From Alistipes sp. (GTDB lineage: Bacteria > Bacteroidota > Bacteroidia > Bacteroidales > Rikenellaceae), in assembly GCA_031285405.1 (NCBI GenBank), contig JAITWH010000003.1, positions 1 through 64,000 of the forward strand: DNA of 64,000 nt, written 5' to 3'. This document shows positions 9,456 to 18,668 of this stretch, piece after piece. Each line of letters opens with the position of its first letter. Position 1 is the first letter of the stretch. The position numbers and the translations under genes were made by a program. The notes under the pieces were generated by a model. The model searched no databases and had not been told where the DNA came from. It was given only the letters and a program-made list of their open reading frames with translations.

Positions 9456-10307
9456 ATGATACGAATTGCAATCCAGGCGAAGGGTCGCCTAAACGAACAG
9501 AGCCTCGACCTGCTGCGCGAGGCGGGGGTGCAGGTCGACGAGAACCGTCGCAAATTCCTCACCCGCTCCACAAGTTTCCCTCTTGAGGTGCTCTACCTGC
9601 GCGACGACGACATCCCGCAGGCGGTCTCGATGGGGGCGGCCGACCTCGGCATAGTCGGCTACAACGAGGTGGCCGAGAAGGGCTTCGCCGTCGACACGGT
9701 GCAGCAGTTGGGCTTCGGCGCGTGCCGCATCTCGTTAGCCATTCCCAAGGGCGAGAGCTACACCGGCCCGAGCTACTTCGCCGGTCGCCGCGTCGCCACT
9801 TCGTACCCTCGCATCCTTCGTGAGTTCTTCGCCCGCGAGGGCGTCGAGGCCGAGATCCACGAGATCGCCGGCTCGGTCGAGATCGCTCCGGCGGTTGGCA
9901 TGGCCGAGGCAATTTTCGACATCGTGTCGAGCGGCGGCACCCTCGTCTCCAACGGACTTCAGGAGGTCGAGCAGGTGTTGCACTCCGAGGCGGTGCTGAT
10001 CGCAACACCGGGCCTCGGCGGCGAGAAAGTGGCGCTGTTGGAGCAGCTCAAGTTTCGTTTCGGCGCGGCGCTGGACAGCCGCGGTATGAAGTACCTGCTG
10101 ATGAACCTCCCCGCCGAGTCGGTCGACCGCGCGATCGAGATTCTCCCCGCAATGCGCTCGCCGACGGTGATGCCGCTCGCCCAAACAGGCTGGTGCTCAC
10201 TACACTCGGTGGTGCGCGAACAGGAGCTGTGGGCCAAGATCGAGGCCCTCAAAGCGATCGGCGCCGAAGGAATCCTCGTGCTCGCCCTCGAAAAAATCAT
10301 TAAGTAG
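9456..10307 (+). CDS. hisG: ATP phosphoribosyltransferase (long form with C-terminal regulatory domain)
   Basis: MIRIAIQAKGRLNEQSLDLL; DLGIVGYNEV; EIAPAVGMAEAIFDIVSSGGTL; C-terminal MNLPAESVDRAIEILPAMRSPTVMPL. Confidence 0.95.
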   Translation: MIRIAIQAKGRLNEQSLDLLREAGVQVDENRRKFLTRSTSFPLEVLYLRDDDIPQAVSMGAADLGIVGYNEVAEKGFAVDTVQQLGFGACRISLAIPKGESYTGPSYFAGRRVATSYPRILREFFAREGVEAEIHEIAGSVEIAPAVGMAEAIFDIVSSGGTLVSNGLQEVEQVLHSEAVLIATPGLGGEKVALLEQLKFRFGAALDSRGMKYLLMNLPAESVDRAIEILPAMRSPTVMPLAQTGWCSLHSVVREQELWAKIEALKAIGAEGILVLALEKIIK

Positions 10308-10350
10308 CGGTTAGTTGTTAGTGATAAGTGGTTAGTGCTAACGCGACGCT

Positions 10351-10379
10351 CGTCATTGCGAGCAAGCGAAGCAATCCAG
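10351..10379. repeat. Dispersed CATTGCGAG...GAAGCAATCCAG repeat, copy 2
   Basis: cgtcattgcgagcaagcgaagcaatccag in the hisG-hisD intergenic region. Confidence 0.7.
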
Positions 10380-10393
10380 TTTCTGCGTAGCCC

Positions 10394-10442
10394 AATTCTT
10401 AATTCTTAATTCTTAATTCTTAATTTTTAATTATTAATTCTT
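10394..10442. repeat. 7-bp tandem repeat AATTCTT (7 units)
   Basis: aattctt x4, aattttt, aattatt, aattctt. Confidence 0.9.
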
Positions 10443-10459
10443 AATTGAATTGCGTTAGC

Positions 10460-10494
10460 CCATTTTCAATTTTCAACTTTCAATTTTCAATTAA
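10460..10494 (+). repeat. 7-bp tandem repeat CAATTTT (5 units) just 5' of the hisD start codon
   Basis: ccatttt caatttt caacttt caatttt caattaa aaaaa ATG. Confidence 0.9.
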
Positions 10495-10499
10495 AAAAA

Positions 10500-11816
10500 A
10501 TGGTCGAACTATACACAAATCCCCCCCAAGAGGAGTGGCCCGAGCTGACCCGCCGAGCCACCACCGACGAGGCCGACATCTCGGCGCGGGTCGAACAGAT
10601 TCTGCGCCTCGTGCGTCGAAGCGGCGACCGCGCCCTGCGCGAGCTGACCACCGAGATCGAGGGACGCGAAATAGAGGCGAGCGACAATTGGCTCACCGTC
10701 TCCGACGACGAGTTCGCCGAGGTCGAGGCCGCCACCCCCGCGGCGCTCAAAAAAGCCATCGAGGCCGCCGCGCGCAACATCCGCCTGTTCCACGAGGCGC
10801 AACGTCCGGCCGAGATCGACATCGAAACCAGCGCCGGAGTGCGTTGCGTTCAGCGCGCCGTGCCCATCCGGCGAGTGGGGCTCTACGTTCCTGGCGGCAC
10901 GGCCCCGCTATTTTCGACTGTGCTGATGCTGGCGATTCCTGCTCGGGTGGCGGGTTGCGGCGAGGTGGTGATGTGCACTCCGGCCGATCGCGAAGGTCGG
11001 GTCGCGGCGGCGGTGCTCTACGCGGCGAGGCTCTGCGGCGTCGAAAAGGTCTACAAGATCGGCGGGGCGCAGGCCATCGCGGCGATGGCTTTCGGCACCG
11101 ACACAGTTCCGCGGGTCGACAAAATTTTCGGCCCGGGCAACCGCTACGTCACTCGCGCGAAGCAACTTGTGAGCATGGCCGACTGCGCGGTCGACATGCC
11201 CGCCGGCCCGTCGGAGGTGTTGGTGCTGGCCGACGGCAGCAGCCCCGCGGCGTTCGCGGCGGCCGACATGTTGTCGCAGGCCGAGCATGGGGCCGACTCG
11301 CAGGCGCTGTTGGTGTGTCTGTCGGAGGAGTTCGCCACTCAGGTCAACGGCGAGATCGAGCGACAGTCGAAGCTCCTGCCCCGACTCGAAACTGCACTCA
11401 AAGCGTTGGAAAACAGTCGGATAGTCGTGCTCGCAGATCGCGCCGAAGCGGTCGACTTCGCCAACCTCTACGCCGCCGAGCACCTGATCGTCCAGATGTC
11501 CGATCCGTGGGAGGTGACGCGCGAGATCACCGCGGCGGGCAGCGTCTTCGTGGGCGGATTCTCGCCCGAGAGCGCCGGCGACTACGCCTCGGGCACCAAC
11601 CACACGCTACCCACGGCGGGCTGGGCGCGATCGCACAGCGGCGTCAATCTCGACAGCTTCATGCGCCGAATCACCTATCAGGAGCTCTCGAAAAAGGGGC
11701 TTGCCTCGCTTGCCGAGACTATCGTCACGATGGCCGAAGCGGAGGGCTTGGAGGCTCATGCAAAGGCGGTTACGCTGCGCTTGAGTGAAAAGTCAAAAGT
11801 AAAAAACGAGAAGTGA
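10500..11816 (+). CDS. hisD: Histidinol dehydrogenase
   Basis: RVGLYVPGGTAPLFSTVLMLAIPARVAGC; KIFGPGNRYVTRAKQLV; DMPAGPSEVLVLAD; ASGTNHTLPTAGWARSHSGVNLDSFMRRITYQELS. Confidence 0.96.
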   Translation: MVELYTNPPQEEWPELTRRATTDEADISARVEQILRLVRRSGDRALRELTTEIEGREIEASDNWLTVSDDEFAEVEAATPAALKKAIEAAARNIRLFHEAQRPAEIDIETSAGVRCVQRAVPIRRVGLYVPGGTAPLFSTVLMLAIPARVAGCGEVVMCTPADREGRVAAAVLYAARLCGVEKVYKIGGAQAIAAMAFGTDTVPRVDKIFGPGNRYVTRAKQLVSMADCAVDMPAGPSEVLVLADGSSPAAFAAADMLSQAEHGADSQALLVCLSEEFATQVNGEIERQSKLLPRLETALKALENSRIVVLADRAEAVDFANLYAAEHLIVQMSDPWEVTREITAAGSVFVGGFSPESAGDYASGTNHTLPTAGWARSHSGVNLDSFMRRITYQELSKKGLASLAETIVTMAEAEGLEAHAKAVTLRLSEKSKVKNEK

Positions 11817-11821
11817 AACTC

Positions 11822-11933
11822 CTATAACTAAGTTTTTAGTTATATTGTGCGGTTTCTTAGTTATATTGTGCGATCTTTTAGTTATAGCTCTTTAACTAAA
11901 GATTTAGTTATATAACTAAAAACTTAGTTATAG
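11822..11933. repeat. TATAACTAA/TTAGTTATA hairpin repeat family, copy 1
   Basis: tataactaagtttttagttatattgtgcgg...ttaactaaagatttagttatataactaaaaacttagttatag. Confidence 0.85.
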
Positions 11934-11958
11934 ACTCCGAAAAACGACAAAAACAGAT

Positions 11959-12990
11959 ATGAATCCGTTAGATTTAGTTCGCCGAAACATACGCTCGCTG
12001 ACCCCCTACTCGACAGCGCGGGACGAATATCAGGGGGGGCCGCTGGGGGTCTTCCTCGACGCCAACGAAAACCCCTACCCCGAGGGGCGAAACTTCAACC
12101 GCTATCCCGACCCCGCGCAGCGCGCCATCAAGCAGCGACTGTCGGAGATCAAGGGGGTGCCGGCCGATCGCATCTTTGTGGGCAACGGCTCCGACGAGGC
12201 GATCGACCTCGCCTTCAGGATATTCTGTGAGCCCGGGCGCGACAACGCGGTGGCGATTGCGCCCACCTACGGCATGTATAGAGTGTCGGCGGGAATCAAC
12301 GATGTCGAGATGCGCGAGGTGCAGCTCCGAAGCGATTTTTCGCTCGACACGACGGCGACTCTCTCGGCGGCGGACGAGCGCACGAAGTTGCTCTTTTTGT
12401 GCTCGCCCAACAACCCGAGCGGCAACCTCTTTCCCCGTACGCAGATCGTCGAACTGCTTGAACGATTCTCAGGAATGGTGGTGTTGGACGAGGCGTACAT
12501 CGACTTCGCGAGTGAGCCCGGATTCCTGCACGAGCTCGAAAAGTACCCCAACCTGATAATCCTGCAAACGCTCTCGAAGGCGTGGGGCATGGCGGGTCTG
12601 AGGTTGGGGCTGGCTTTCGGCGCGCCGGAGGTGATGGAGCTGTTCGCGCGGGTGAAGTATCCTTATAATATAAGCGCGGCGGTGCAGGGCATAGTGGCCG
12701 AAAAGCTGCGCGACACAGAGAGGGTCGCGGCGCAGATCGCCGAGATTGTGTCGGAACGCGCGCGAGTGGTGGTGGCGCTCGAAGCGAGCCCGGCAATCGC
12801 GCGCGTCTTCCCGAGCAGCGCAAATTTTGTGCTTGTGAAAACTACCGGCGACCCACGCACGATGTACGACAAACTGATAGCCGCGGGGATAATCGTGCGC
12901 GACCGCTCGCGGATTGCGGGTTGCGAGGGGATGCTGCGAATCACCATCGGCACACCCGAGGAGAACGACAAACTAATAGCAACGATATGA
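11959..12990 (+). CDS. hisC: Histidinol-phosphate aminotransferase
   Basis: LDANENPYPEGRNFNRYPDP; VGNGSDEAIDLAFR; CSPNNPSGN; TLSKAWGMAGLRLG. Confidence 0.95.
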   Translation: MNPLDLVRRNIRSLTPYSTARDEYQGGPLGVFLDANENPYPEGRNFNRYPDPAQRAIKQRLSEIKGVPADRIFVGNGSDEAIDLAFRIFCEPGRDNAVAIAPTYGMYRVSAGINDVEMREVQLRSDFSLDTTATLSAADERTKLLFLCSPNNPSGNLFPRTQIVELLERFSGMVVLDEAYIDFASEPGFLHELEKYPNLIILQTLSKAWGMAGLRLGLAFGAPEVMELFARVKYPYNISAAVQGIVAEKLRDTERVAAQIAEIVSERARVVVALEASPAIARVFPSSANFVLVKTTGDPRTMYDKLIAAGIIVRDRSRIAGCEGMLRITIGTPEENDKLIATI

Positions 12991-14111
12991 AACGAGCACT
13001 GTTTATAGACCGCGACGGCACATTAGTCGTCGAGAGGCCGACGGACGATCTGCACGTCGACCTCGAACATCTGCAATTTCTGCCCGGAGTGATCTCGGGC
13101 ATGAAGACTGTCTCGGGCCTCGGCTACGAGCTGGTGCTGGCATCGAATCAGGACGGGTTGGGCACAGCGATCTATCCCGAGCAGATTTTTCGCGACTCGC
13201 ACCGAGTGATTCTCGACGTGTTGGCATCCGAGGGGGTGCGATTCGACGACGAGTTGATAGACGTCACCATGCCCGAGGAGGGGGCGGCGACTCGCAAGCC
13301 GGGCATCGGGATGTTCGGCGAGTATCTCAAGGGCGACTACGACCTGGGGGCGAGTTATGTGATCGGCGACCGCATCACCGACATTATTTTGGCGCGCAAC
13401 CTTGGGGCGCGAGGCATTCTGATTCAGCCTCTCGAAAGGGGGCGCGAGATGGTGGCCGCCGAGGGTTTGCAGGAGGTGTGCGCGCTGATATCCGACAGTT
13501 GGAGTGAGATTGCGGAGTTCCTGCGGGCGGGGGTGCGCACGGCCGAGGTGAAGCGTGTTACGAAAGAGACGGATATCACAGTGGGGGTCGACCTCGACGG
13601 GCGGGGGGCGTCGCGCATCGACACGGGGCTGAAATTTCTGGACCACATGCTCGACCAGATAGTTCACCACGCGGGGGTGTCGCTGAACATCGAAGCCAAG
13701 GGCGATCTGCACGTCGACGAGCATCACACGATGGAGGATGTTGCGATTGTGTTGGGCGAGGCGCTGATCAAGGCGTTGGGCGACAGGCGCGGCATCGGGC
13801 GTTACGGATTCGCGCTGCCGATGGACGAGTCGCGGGCGATGGTGCTGATCGACCTCGGCGGGCGGATCGACTTCGAGTGGAGTGTGACATTTGAGCGCGA
13901 ACGGGTGGGCGATGTGCCGACCGAGATGTTTCGCCACTTCTTCAAGAGTCTCGGGGCGGCCATGCACTGCGGGTTGCACATCGAGGCGCGAGGGGCGAAC
14001 GACCATCACATCGCCGAGGGGATTTTCAAAGCCTTTGCGCGCGCGCTTAAAGCCGCCGTCCGCCGCGAGCCGTTCAGTGACAGTTTACCATCGAGCAAGG
14101 GGGTGATATGA
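12987..14111 (+). CDS. hisB: Bifunctional histidinol-phosphatase / imidazoleglycerol-phosphate dehydratase
   Basis: N-terminal HAD FIDRDGTLVVE; C-terminal TKETDITVGVDLDGRGASRIDTGLKFLDHMLDQIVHHAGV; DEHHTMEDVAIVLGEAL. Confidence 0.95.
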   Translation: MKRALFIDRDGTLVVERPTDDLHVDLEHLQFLPGVISGMKTVSGLGYELVLASNQDGLGTAIYPEQIFRDSHRVILDVLASEGVRFDDELIDVTMPEEGAATRKPGIGMFGEYLKGDYDLGASYVIGDRITDIILARNLGARGILIQPLERGREMVAAEGLQEVCALISDSWSEIAEFLRAGVRTAEVKRVTKETDITVGVDLDGRGASRIDTGLKFLDHMLDQIVHHAGVSLNIEAKGDLHVDEHHTMEDVAIVLGEALIKALGDRRGIGRYGFALPMDESRAMVLIDLGGRIDFEWSVTFERERVGDVPTEMFRHFFKSLGAAMHCGLHIEARGANDHHIAEGIFKAFARALKAAVRREPFSDSLPSSKGVI

Positions 14112-14827
14112 TTGAGATTATTCCGGCAATAGATATCATTGGCGGCGAGTGCGTGCGCCTGACTCAGGGCGACTACTCGCAGAAGAGCGTCTACTTCAAA
14201 GACCCCGCCGACGTGGCCGAGCGTTATCGCGACGCGGGGATTCGGCGGCTGCACTTAGTCGATCTGGATGGGGCGAAGGCCTCCGAGCCGCGGAACCTGC
14301 ATGTGTTGGAGCGGGTCGCGCGGCGCACAGGTCTCGACATTCAGTACGGCGGGGGCATCAAGAGTGCGGAGTCGCTGCGGAGTGTGTTGGAGGCGGGCGC
14401 GAGGCGGGCGATTTGCGGCAGCGTGGCAGTCGGGCAACCCGAGATGTTCGAGGAGTGGCTGGCGGAGTTCGGCACGGCGCGCATCATCCTTGGGGCAGAC
14501 GTTCGCGACGGTCGCGTGGCTACTCATGGTTGGCTTCGGGAGTCGGAGCTGACGGTCGAGGGGTTGATTCGGCGGTTCGCGGGTGCGGGACTTTCGCAAA
14601 CGATCGTCACCGACATCTCGCGCGACGGAATGCTCTCGGGGCCTGCGTTCGAGCTCTACTCTGCGCTTCAGGGGGCCTTTCCAGAGGTCGATGTCACGGC
14701 GAGCGGGGGCATTTCGAACGCGGCCGACATTGTGCGGCTCGATGAGTTGGGGATTCGCAGCGTGATCGTCGGCAAGGCGTTGTATGAGAATAGGATAACT
14801 TTAGAAGAATTGAAAATATGGCTGTAA
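14108..14827 (+). CDS. hisA: Phosphoribosylformimino-5-aminoimidazole carboxamide ribotide isomerase
   Basis: MIEIIPAIDIIGGECVRLTQGDYSQK; VDLDGAK; DISRDGMLSGP. Confidence 0.95.
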   Translation: MIEIIPAIDIIGGECVRLTQGDYSQKSVYFKDPADVAERYRDAGIRRLHLVDLDGAKASEPRNLHVLERVARRTGLDIQYGGGIKSAESLRSVLEAGARRAICGSVAVGQPEMFEEWLAEFGTARIILGADVRDGRVATHGWLRESELTVEGLIRRFAGAGLSQTIVTDISRDGMLSGPAFELYSALQGAFPEVDVTASGGISNAADIVRLDELGIRSVIVGKALYENRITLEELKIWL

Positions 14828-15576
14828 AAAGAATCATCCCCTGCTTAGACGTCCATGGCGGGCGCACGGTCAAAGGGGTCAACTTCGTCGACCTGAAAGA
14901 GGTGGGCGACGCCGTGGAACTCGGCAAAAAGTATGCAGGCGAGGGGGCCGACGAGTTGGTCTACTTAGACATCAGCGCCACCGTCGAGGAGCGGCGCACA
15001 TTCACCGACCTCATAGAGCGGCTGGCGGCGGCGATCGACATTCCGCTCACCGTGGGGGGCGGCATCGCGACGCTGGACGACGTGACGAGACTGAGAGACG
15101 CCGGAGCCGACAAGGTATCCATCAACAGCGCCGCCATTCGCACGCCCGAGCTGATCGACGCCATCGCGGCGAGATACGGTTCGGGATCGGTGGTCGCGGC
15201 AATCGACGGCAAGCTCTCGCCCGACGGGGTGTGGATGGTGACTACGCATGGGGGCAGTCGCGTCTCCGATCGTGAGCTGTTTGCCTGGGCGCGCGAGGTC
15301 GAGCAGAGGGGGGCCGGCGAGATACTCTTCACCTCGATGGATCACGACGGCACGCGCAGCGGCTACCCTTGTGAGGTGTTTGCCGCGCTGGCCGACGCCG
15401 TGAAAATTCCCATCATCGCCTCGGGCGGGGCGGGCAGTGTGGCCGACATCGCAGAGGTGTTGACCGTCGGTCGCGCCGACGCCGCGCTCGCCGCCAGCAT
15501 TTTCCACTACGGCGAGATCCCAATCCCGACACTTAAACGCGAACTGCGAGGACTTAATATAGAGGTACGGTTATGA
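14818..15576 (+). CDS. hisF: Imidazole glycerol phosphate synthase cyclase subunit
   Basis: MAVKRIIPCLDVHGGRTVKGVNFVDL; VGGGIATLDDVTRLRDAGADKVSINSAA; TSMDHDGTRSGYP. Confidence 0.96.
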   Translation: MAVKRIIPCLDVHGGRTVKGVNFVDLKEVGDAVELGKKYAGEGADELVYLDISATVEERRTFTDLIERLAAAIDIPLTVGGGIATLDDVTRLRDAGADKVSINSAAIRTPELIDAIAARYGSGSVVAAIDGKLSPDGVWMVTTHGGSRVSDRELFAWAREVEQRGAGEILFTSMDHDGTRSGYPCEVFAALADAVKIPIIASGGAGSVADIAEVLTVGRADAALAASIFHYGEIPIPTLKRELRGLNIEVRL

Positions 15577-16172
15577 CTTTCGACGAATTGAATCTGGCGA
15601 AGAACGCCGACGGACTCGTGCCCGCCATCGTGCAGGACGAGGAGACGTTGCAGGTGCTGATGTTGGGCTACATGAACCGCGAGGCTTATGAGCGCACCCT
15701 TTCGGAGGGGCGAGTGACGTTTTGGAGTCGCACGCGGCAGACGCTCTGGACGAAGGGCGAGACGAGCGGAAACTTTCTCGAACTGGTGTCGATGAGTGTC
15801 GATTGCGACGCCGACACGCTGTTGGTGAGAGTGCGGCCACACGGCCCGACATGCCACACGGGGGCGCGCACATGTTTCGGCACGTCGGAGACCGAGGGTT
15901 TTGTGCGCTACCTTTCGGGGGTGGTCGCCCGCCGACATGCCGAGATGCCCGAGGGGTCGTACACCACGAAGCTGTTTGGGAAGGGGGTCGACAAGATCGC
16001 CCAAAAAGTTGGCGAAGAGGCTGTCGAGACTGTGATCGAGGCGGTGGCCGGACGGCGCGACGGATTTCTGTACGAGGCCTCCGATCTGGTGTTCCATCTG
16101 TTGGTGCTCTTGGAGCAGATGGGTTGCACACTCGCCGACATCGAGCGGGAGTTGGCCGGGCGGCATAAATAG
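15573..16172 (+). CDS. hisIE: Phosphoribosyl-AMP cyclohydrolase / phosphoribosyl-ATP diphosphatase
   Basis: GLVPAIVQDEETLQVLMLGYMNREAY; WSRTRQTLWTKGETSGN; C-terminal GEEAVETVIEA HisE domain. Confidence 0.95.
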   Translation: MTFDELNLAKNADGLVPAIVQDEETLQVLMLGYMNREAYERTLSEGRVTFWSRTRQTLWTKGETSGNFLELVSMSVDCDADTLLVRVRPHGPTCHTGARTCFGTSETEGFVRYLSGVVARRHAEMPEGSYTTKLFGKGVDKIAQKVGEEAVETVIEAVAGRRDGFLYEASDLVFHLLVLLEQMGCTLADIERELAGRHK

Positions 16173-16182
16173 CACGACACTT

Positions 16183-17346
16183 ATGGCGAACAAGAGAGAG
16201 TACTTGATCTTTGAGGACTGGCAGAACGACCGGTCGCTCTCGCCTGTTTTCGATGCTTGCGTCGAGGCGGTGCTGAATGGGACGGCGCGCATATCCAAGA
16301 CCCGCGCCCGGCAGGACTATCCGCAACATCCCTGCTTCCGCACCGAAGGGCGCGAGGTGTTGGTGGATGCTTTGCTGGACTACTACTTGTATCGTCTGGG
16401 ATTGGACGGGTTCGACTACGAAAAGGCGCATGAATTTTCAGAACGGATGCGGCGGCTTGGCGGGTTTTCGTTTGAAGTGAGATATCCGCTCAGCCAATGG
16501 GTGGAGCGATCTCTGCGCGACCCCTATTTATATAATGCCGGAGAGAGATGGCATAGTAATTGGGTGCTGAAACCAGATGTGGCGCACGACTTCATTCCTG
16601 AAGATATGTTCCGTTTCGCGTGCTATGTCGCCATCTGTCATTTAAAGTATGGGGCGAGTTACGAATCGGTCACGGCAAACGAGATTTTCGGATTCGTGGC
16701 GGCACTCGGCTCGAAACTTCCCGCGCAACTGAAGAAGAACGGCAGCGGCACCCTGCCCAAAGAGATCACGGAGTATACGGACGCAGCCCTCTCGTGCAAG
16801 GCCAACGACGCTTTCGCCTCCATTCGGATAACGCTGAAGGAGGAGTCGGAAGAGATGTACGCACGGGTGTTGGATTTTCTGTGTGCGCTGTTGGAGGCAG
16901 AGTTCCCGCGCTCATACTCGATCGAGTTCCGCGCTCCGTCGAAGAACGTTCTGCCGATAAAGGGGTTGCCCAAGTGCGGAGTGCATCATCTGTTTGCCAA
17001 CGCTTTTGAGTATCCGGCACTCCACGAACGCATCGAACGTTACGCACGGCAGGCGATGCGGGAGGATGAGTGGTACACCAACCTTGAAGCCGAGAAGTGC
17101 GCGATGCCCGGCACGTTCGCCGTATTTGCGTTGGGGCTGTCGGACGAGAAGTATCACGCGCTGGTGTGTGACTATTTGCAGATCTGCGACGGCGAACATC
17201 AGGGTCTGCAGGGCAACTTCGTGTTGGCGTACATCGAGAAATACGGCTTCACGGAGTGCGGACTGGAGCTGTACCGTCTGTTGGAAGAGAACATCCAGTG
17301 GCCGCCGAAAAAGTTAGTTGCGCTCTATAAAAAATTCGTGGGCTGA
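16183..17346 (+). CDS. Uncharacterised protein, 387 aa, directly downstream of hisIE
   Basis: Long ORF starting 10 nt after the hisIE stop; no motif recognised. Confidence 0.75.
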   Translation: MANKREYLIFEDWQNDRSLSPVFDACVEAVLNGTARISKTRARQDYPQHPCFRTEGREVLVDALLDYYLYRLGLDGFDYEKAHEFSERMRRLGGFSFEVRYPLSQWVERSLRDPYLYNAGERWHSNWVLKPDVAHDFIPEDMFRFACYVAICHLKYGASYESVTANEIFGFVAALGSKLPAQLKKNGSGTLPKEITEYTDAALSCKANDAFASIRITLKEESEEMYARVLDFLCALLEAEFPRSYSIEFRAPSKNVLPIKGLPKCGVHHLFANAFEYPALHERIERYARQAMREDEWYTNLEAEKCAMPGTFAVFALGLSDEKYHALVCDYLQICDGEHQGLQGNFVLAYIEKYGFTECGLELYRLLEENIQWPPKKLVALYKKFVG

Positions 17347-17348
17347 CC

Positions 17349-18191
17349 ATGACACGCAAAGAGCTGATAGATAGCTTAAAGACGGCGGCGAGGCCGGTGT
17401 ATGGCGAGCACGAGGCGGCGGCGGTGGCTCGCCTTGTGGCTGAGGTGCGCTATGGGCTTTCGCGGGCCGACTGCGCTTTGGAGCCCGAGGCCGAGGTCGA
17501 TGTTGGTGAGGGTGTTGGGGAGCTGCTGGCGGATCTTGCCGCGGCCCGACCTGTGCAGTACATTCTGGGTGAGGCTGAGTTCGACGGGCTGCGGTTGGCT
17601 GTGGGCGAGGGGGTGCTCATTCCGCGCCCCGAGACAGAGGAGCTGGTGCGGTGGGTGGCCGAGGAGCGGGCCGATGCGGGAAGTGTTCTCGACATCGGCA
17701 CCGGCAGCGGGGCAATCGCTATCGCGTTGGCGCGGCGGCTGCCCGAGGCGCGGGTCTCGGCGATCGACATCTCCGGCGAGGCGTTGCGCTACGCGAGGCT
17801 CAACAACGAGCGGCACAAGGCGGGAGTAGAATTTCATCAGGCCGACATCCTCGACAATTTTCAATTTTCAATTTTCAATTTTCAATTTGATGTTGTCGTC
17901 TCGAATCCGCCCTACATTCCGGCGGCGGAGAGGGCGGCGATGCCCGCCAACGTCGCGGAGTATGAGCCGGAGGGTGCGCTGTTCGTTCCCGACGACGACC
18001 CGCTGCTGTTCTATCGCGCCATCGCCCGATTTGCCCGCCGTGCGCTGAGGCCCCGCGGCGCGTTGTATTTCGAGATTCACGAGGGGTTGGCGCGCGAGGT
18101 CGCCGAACTTCTGAAAGCCGAAGGTTTTCGCGACATCGAACTGCGCCGCGACATCAACGACAAACCCCGAATGATTAGATGCCGGTTGTAA
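17349..18191 (+). CDS. prmC: Peptide chain release factor N5-glutamine methyltransferase
   Basis: PVQYILGEAEFDGLRLAVGEGVLIPRPETEELV; VLDIGTGSGAIAIALA; VVSNPPYIP. Confidence 0.93.
   Translation: MTRKELIDSLKTAARPVYGEHEAAAVARLVAEVRYGLSRADCALEPEAEVDVGEGVGELLADLAAARPVQYILGEAEFDGLRLAVGEGVLIPRPETEELVRWVAEERADAGSVLDIGTGSGAIAIALARRLPEARVSAIDISGEALRYARLNNERHKAGVEFHQADILDNFQFSIFNFQFDVVVSNPPYIPAAERAAMPANVAEYEPEGALFVPDDDPLLFYRAIARFARRALRPRGALYFEIHEGLAREVAELLKAEGFRDIELRRDINDKPRMIRCRL
17855..17888 (+). repeat. CAATTTT 7-bp tandem repeat (about 4.9 units) inside prmC
   Basis: caatttt x4 + caattt; encodes DNFQFSIFNFQFD just before the NPPY motif. Confidence 0.9.
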
Positions 18192-18667
18192 AAAAGACCC
18201 CCGAACAGGCACTGGCGTCGTTGATGCGCTTGGCCTCGCGAGCCGAGAAGAGCAGCGGCGACGCGCGGCGGTTGATGCGAGGTTGGGGCATCGCGCCCGC
18301 CGACGCCGAGAGAATTCTCGCCGAGCTCATCGACCGCCGCTTCATCGACGACGAGCGTTTCGCCGCCGCCTACACCCGCGAGAAGCTGAGGATGAGCGGT
18401 TGGGGCGCCCACAAAATTCGCGCGTCGCTCGCGGCCAAGGGCATCTCGCGCGACATCGCCAACGCCGCGTTGCAGCAACACCTCGACCCAGAGGCGCAGG
18501 CCGGACGGCTCGAAAAATTGCTGGAGCGTCGGCTGCCGCGCGTCAAGGCCGCCACCCCCTACGAACTGCGCTCGAAGCTCACCCGCTACGGACTGTCGCT
18601 CGGCTACGACTACGACACCGTGGGCGAGGCGGTCGAGAGGGCGATGAACTCTTCGAAAAAACATTGA
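18179..18667 (+). CDS. recX: Regulatory protein RecX
   Basis: ALASLMRLASRAEKSSGDARRLMRGWGI...ELIDRRFIDDERFAAAYTREKLRMSGWGAHKIRASLAAKGI. Confidence 0.9.
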   Translation: MPVVKKTPEQALASLMRLASRAEKSSGDARRLMRGWGIAPADAERILAELIDRRFIDDERFAAAYTREKLRMSGWGAHKIRASLAAKGISRDIANAALQQHLDPEAQAGRLEKLLERRLPRVKAATPYELRSKLTRYGLSLGYDYDTVGEAVERAMNSSKKH

Positions 18668-18668
18668 T

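Noticed and set aside
10445-11788. 447-aa Arg-rich ORF overlapping hisD
   Set aside because: Out-of-frame shadow ORF of a GC-rich gene; hisD in the other frame is unambiguous.
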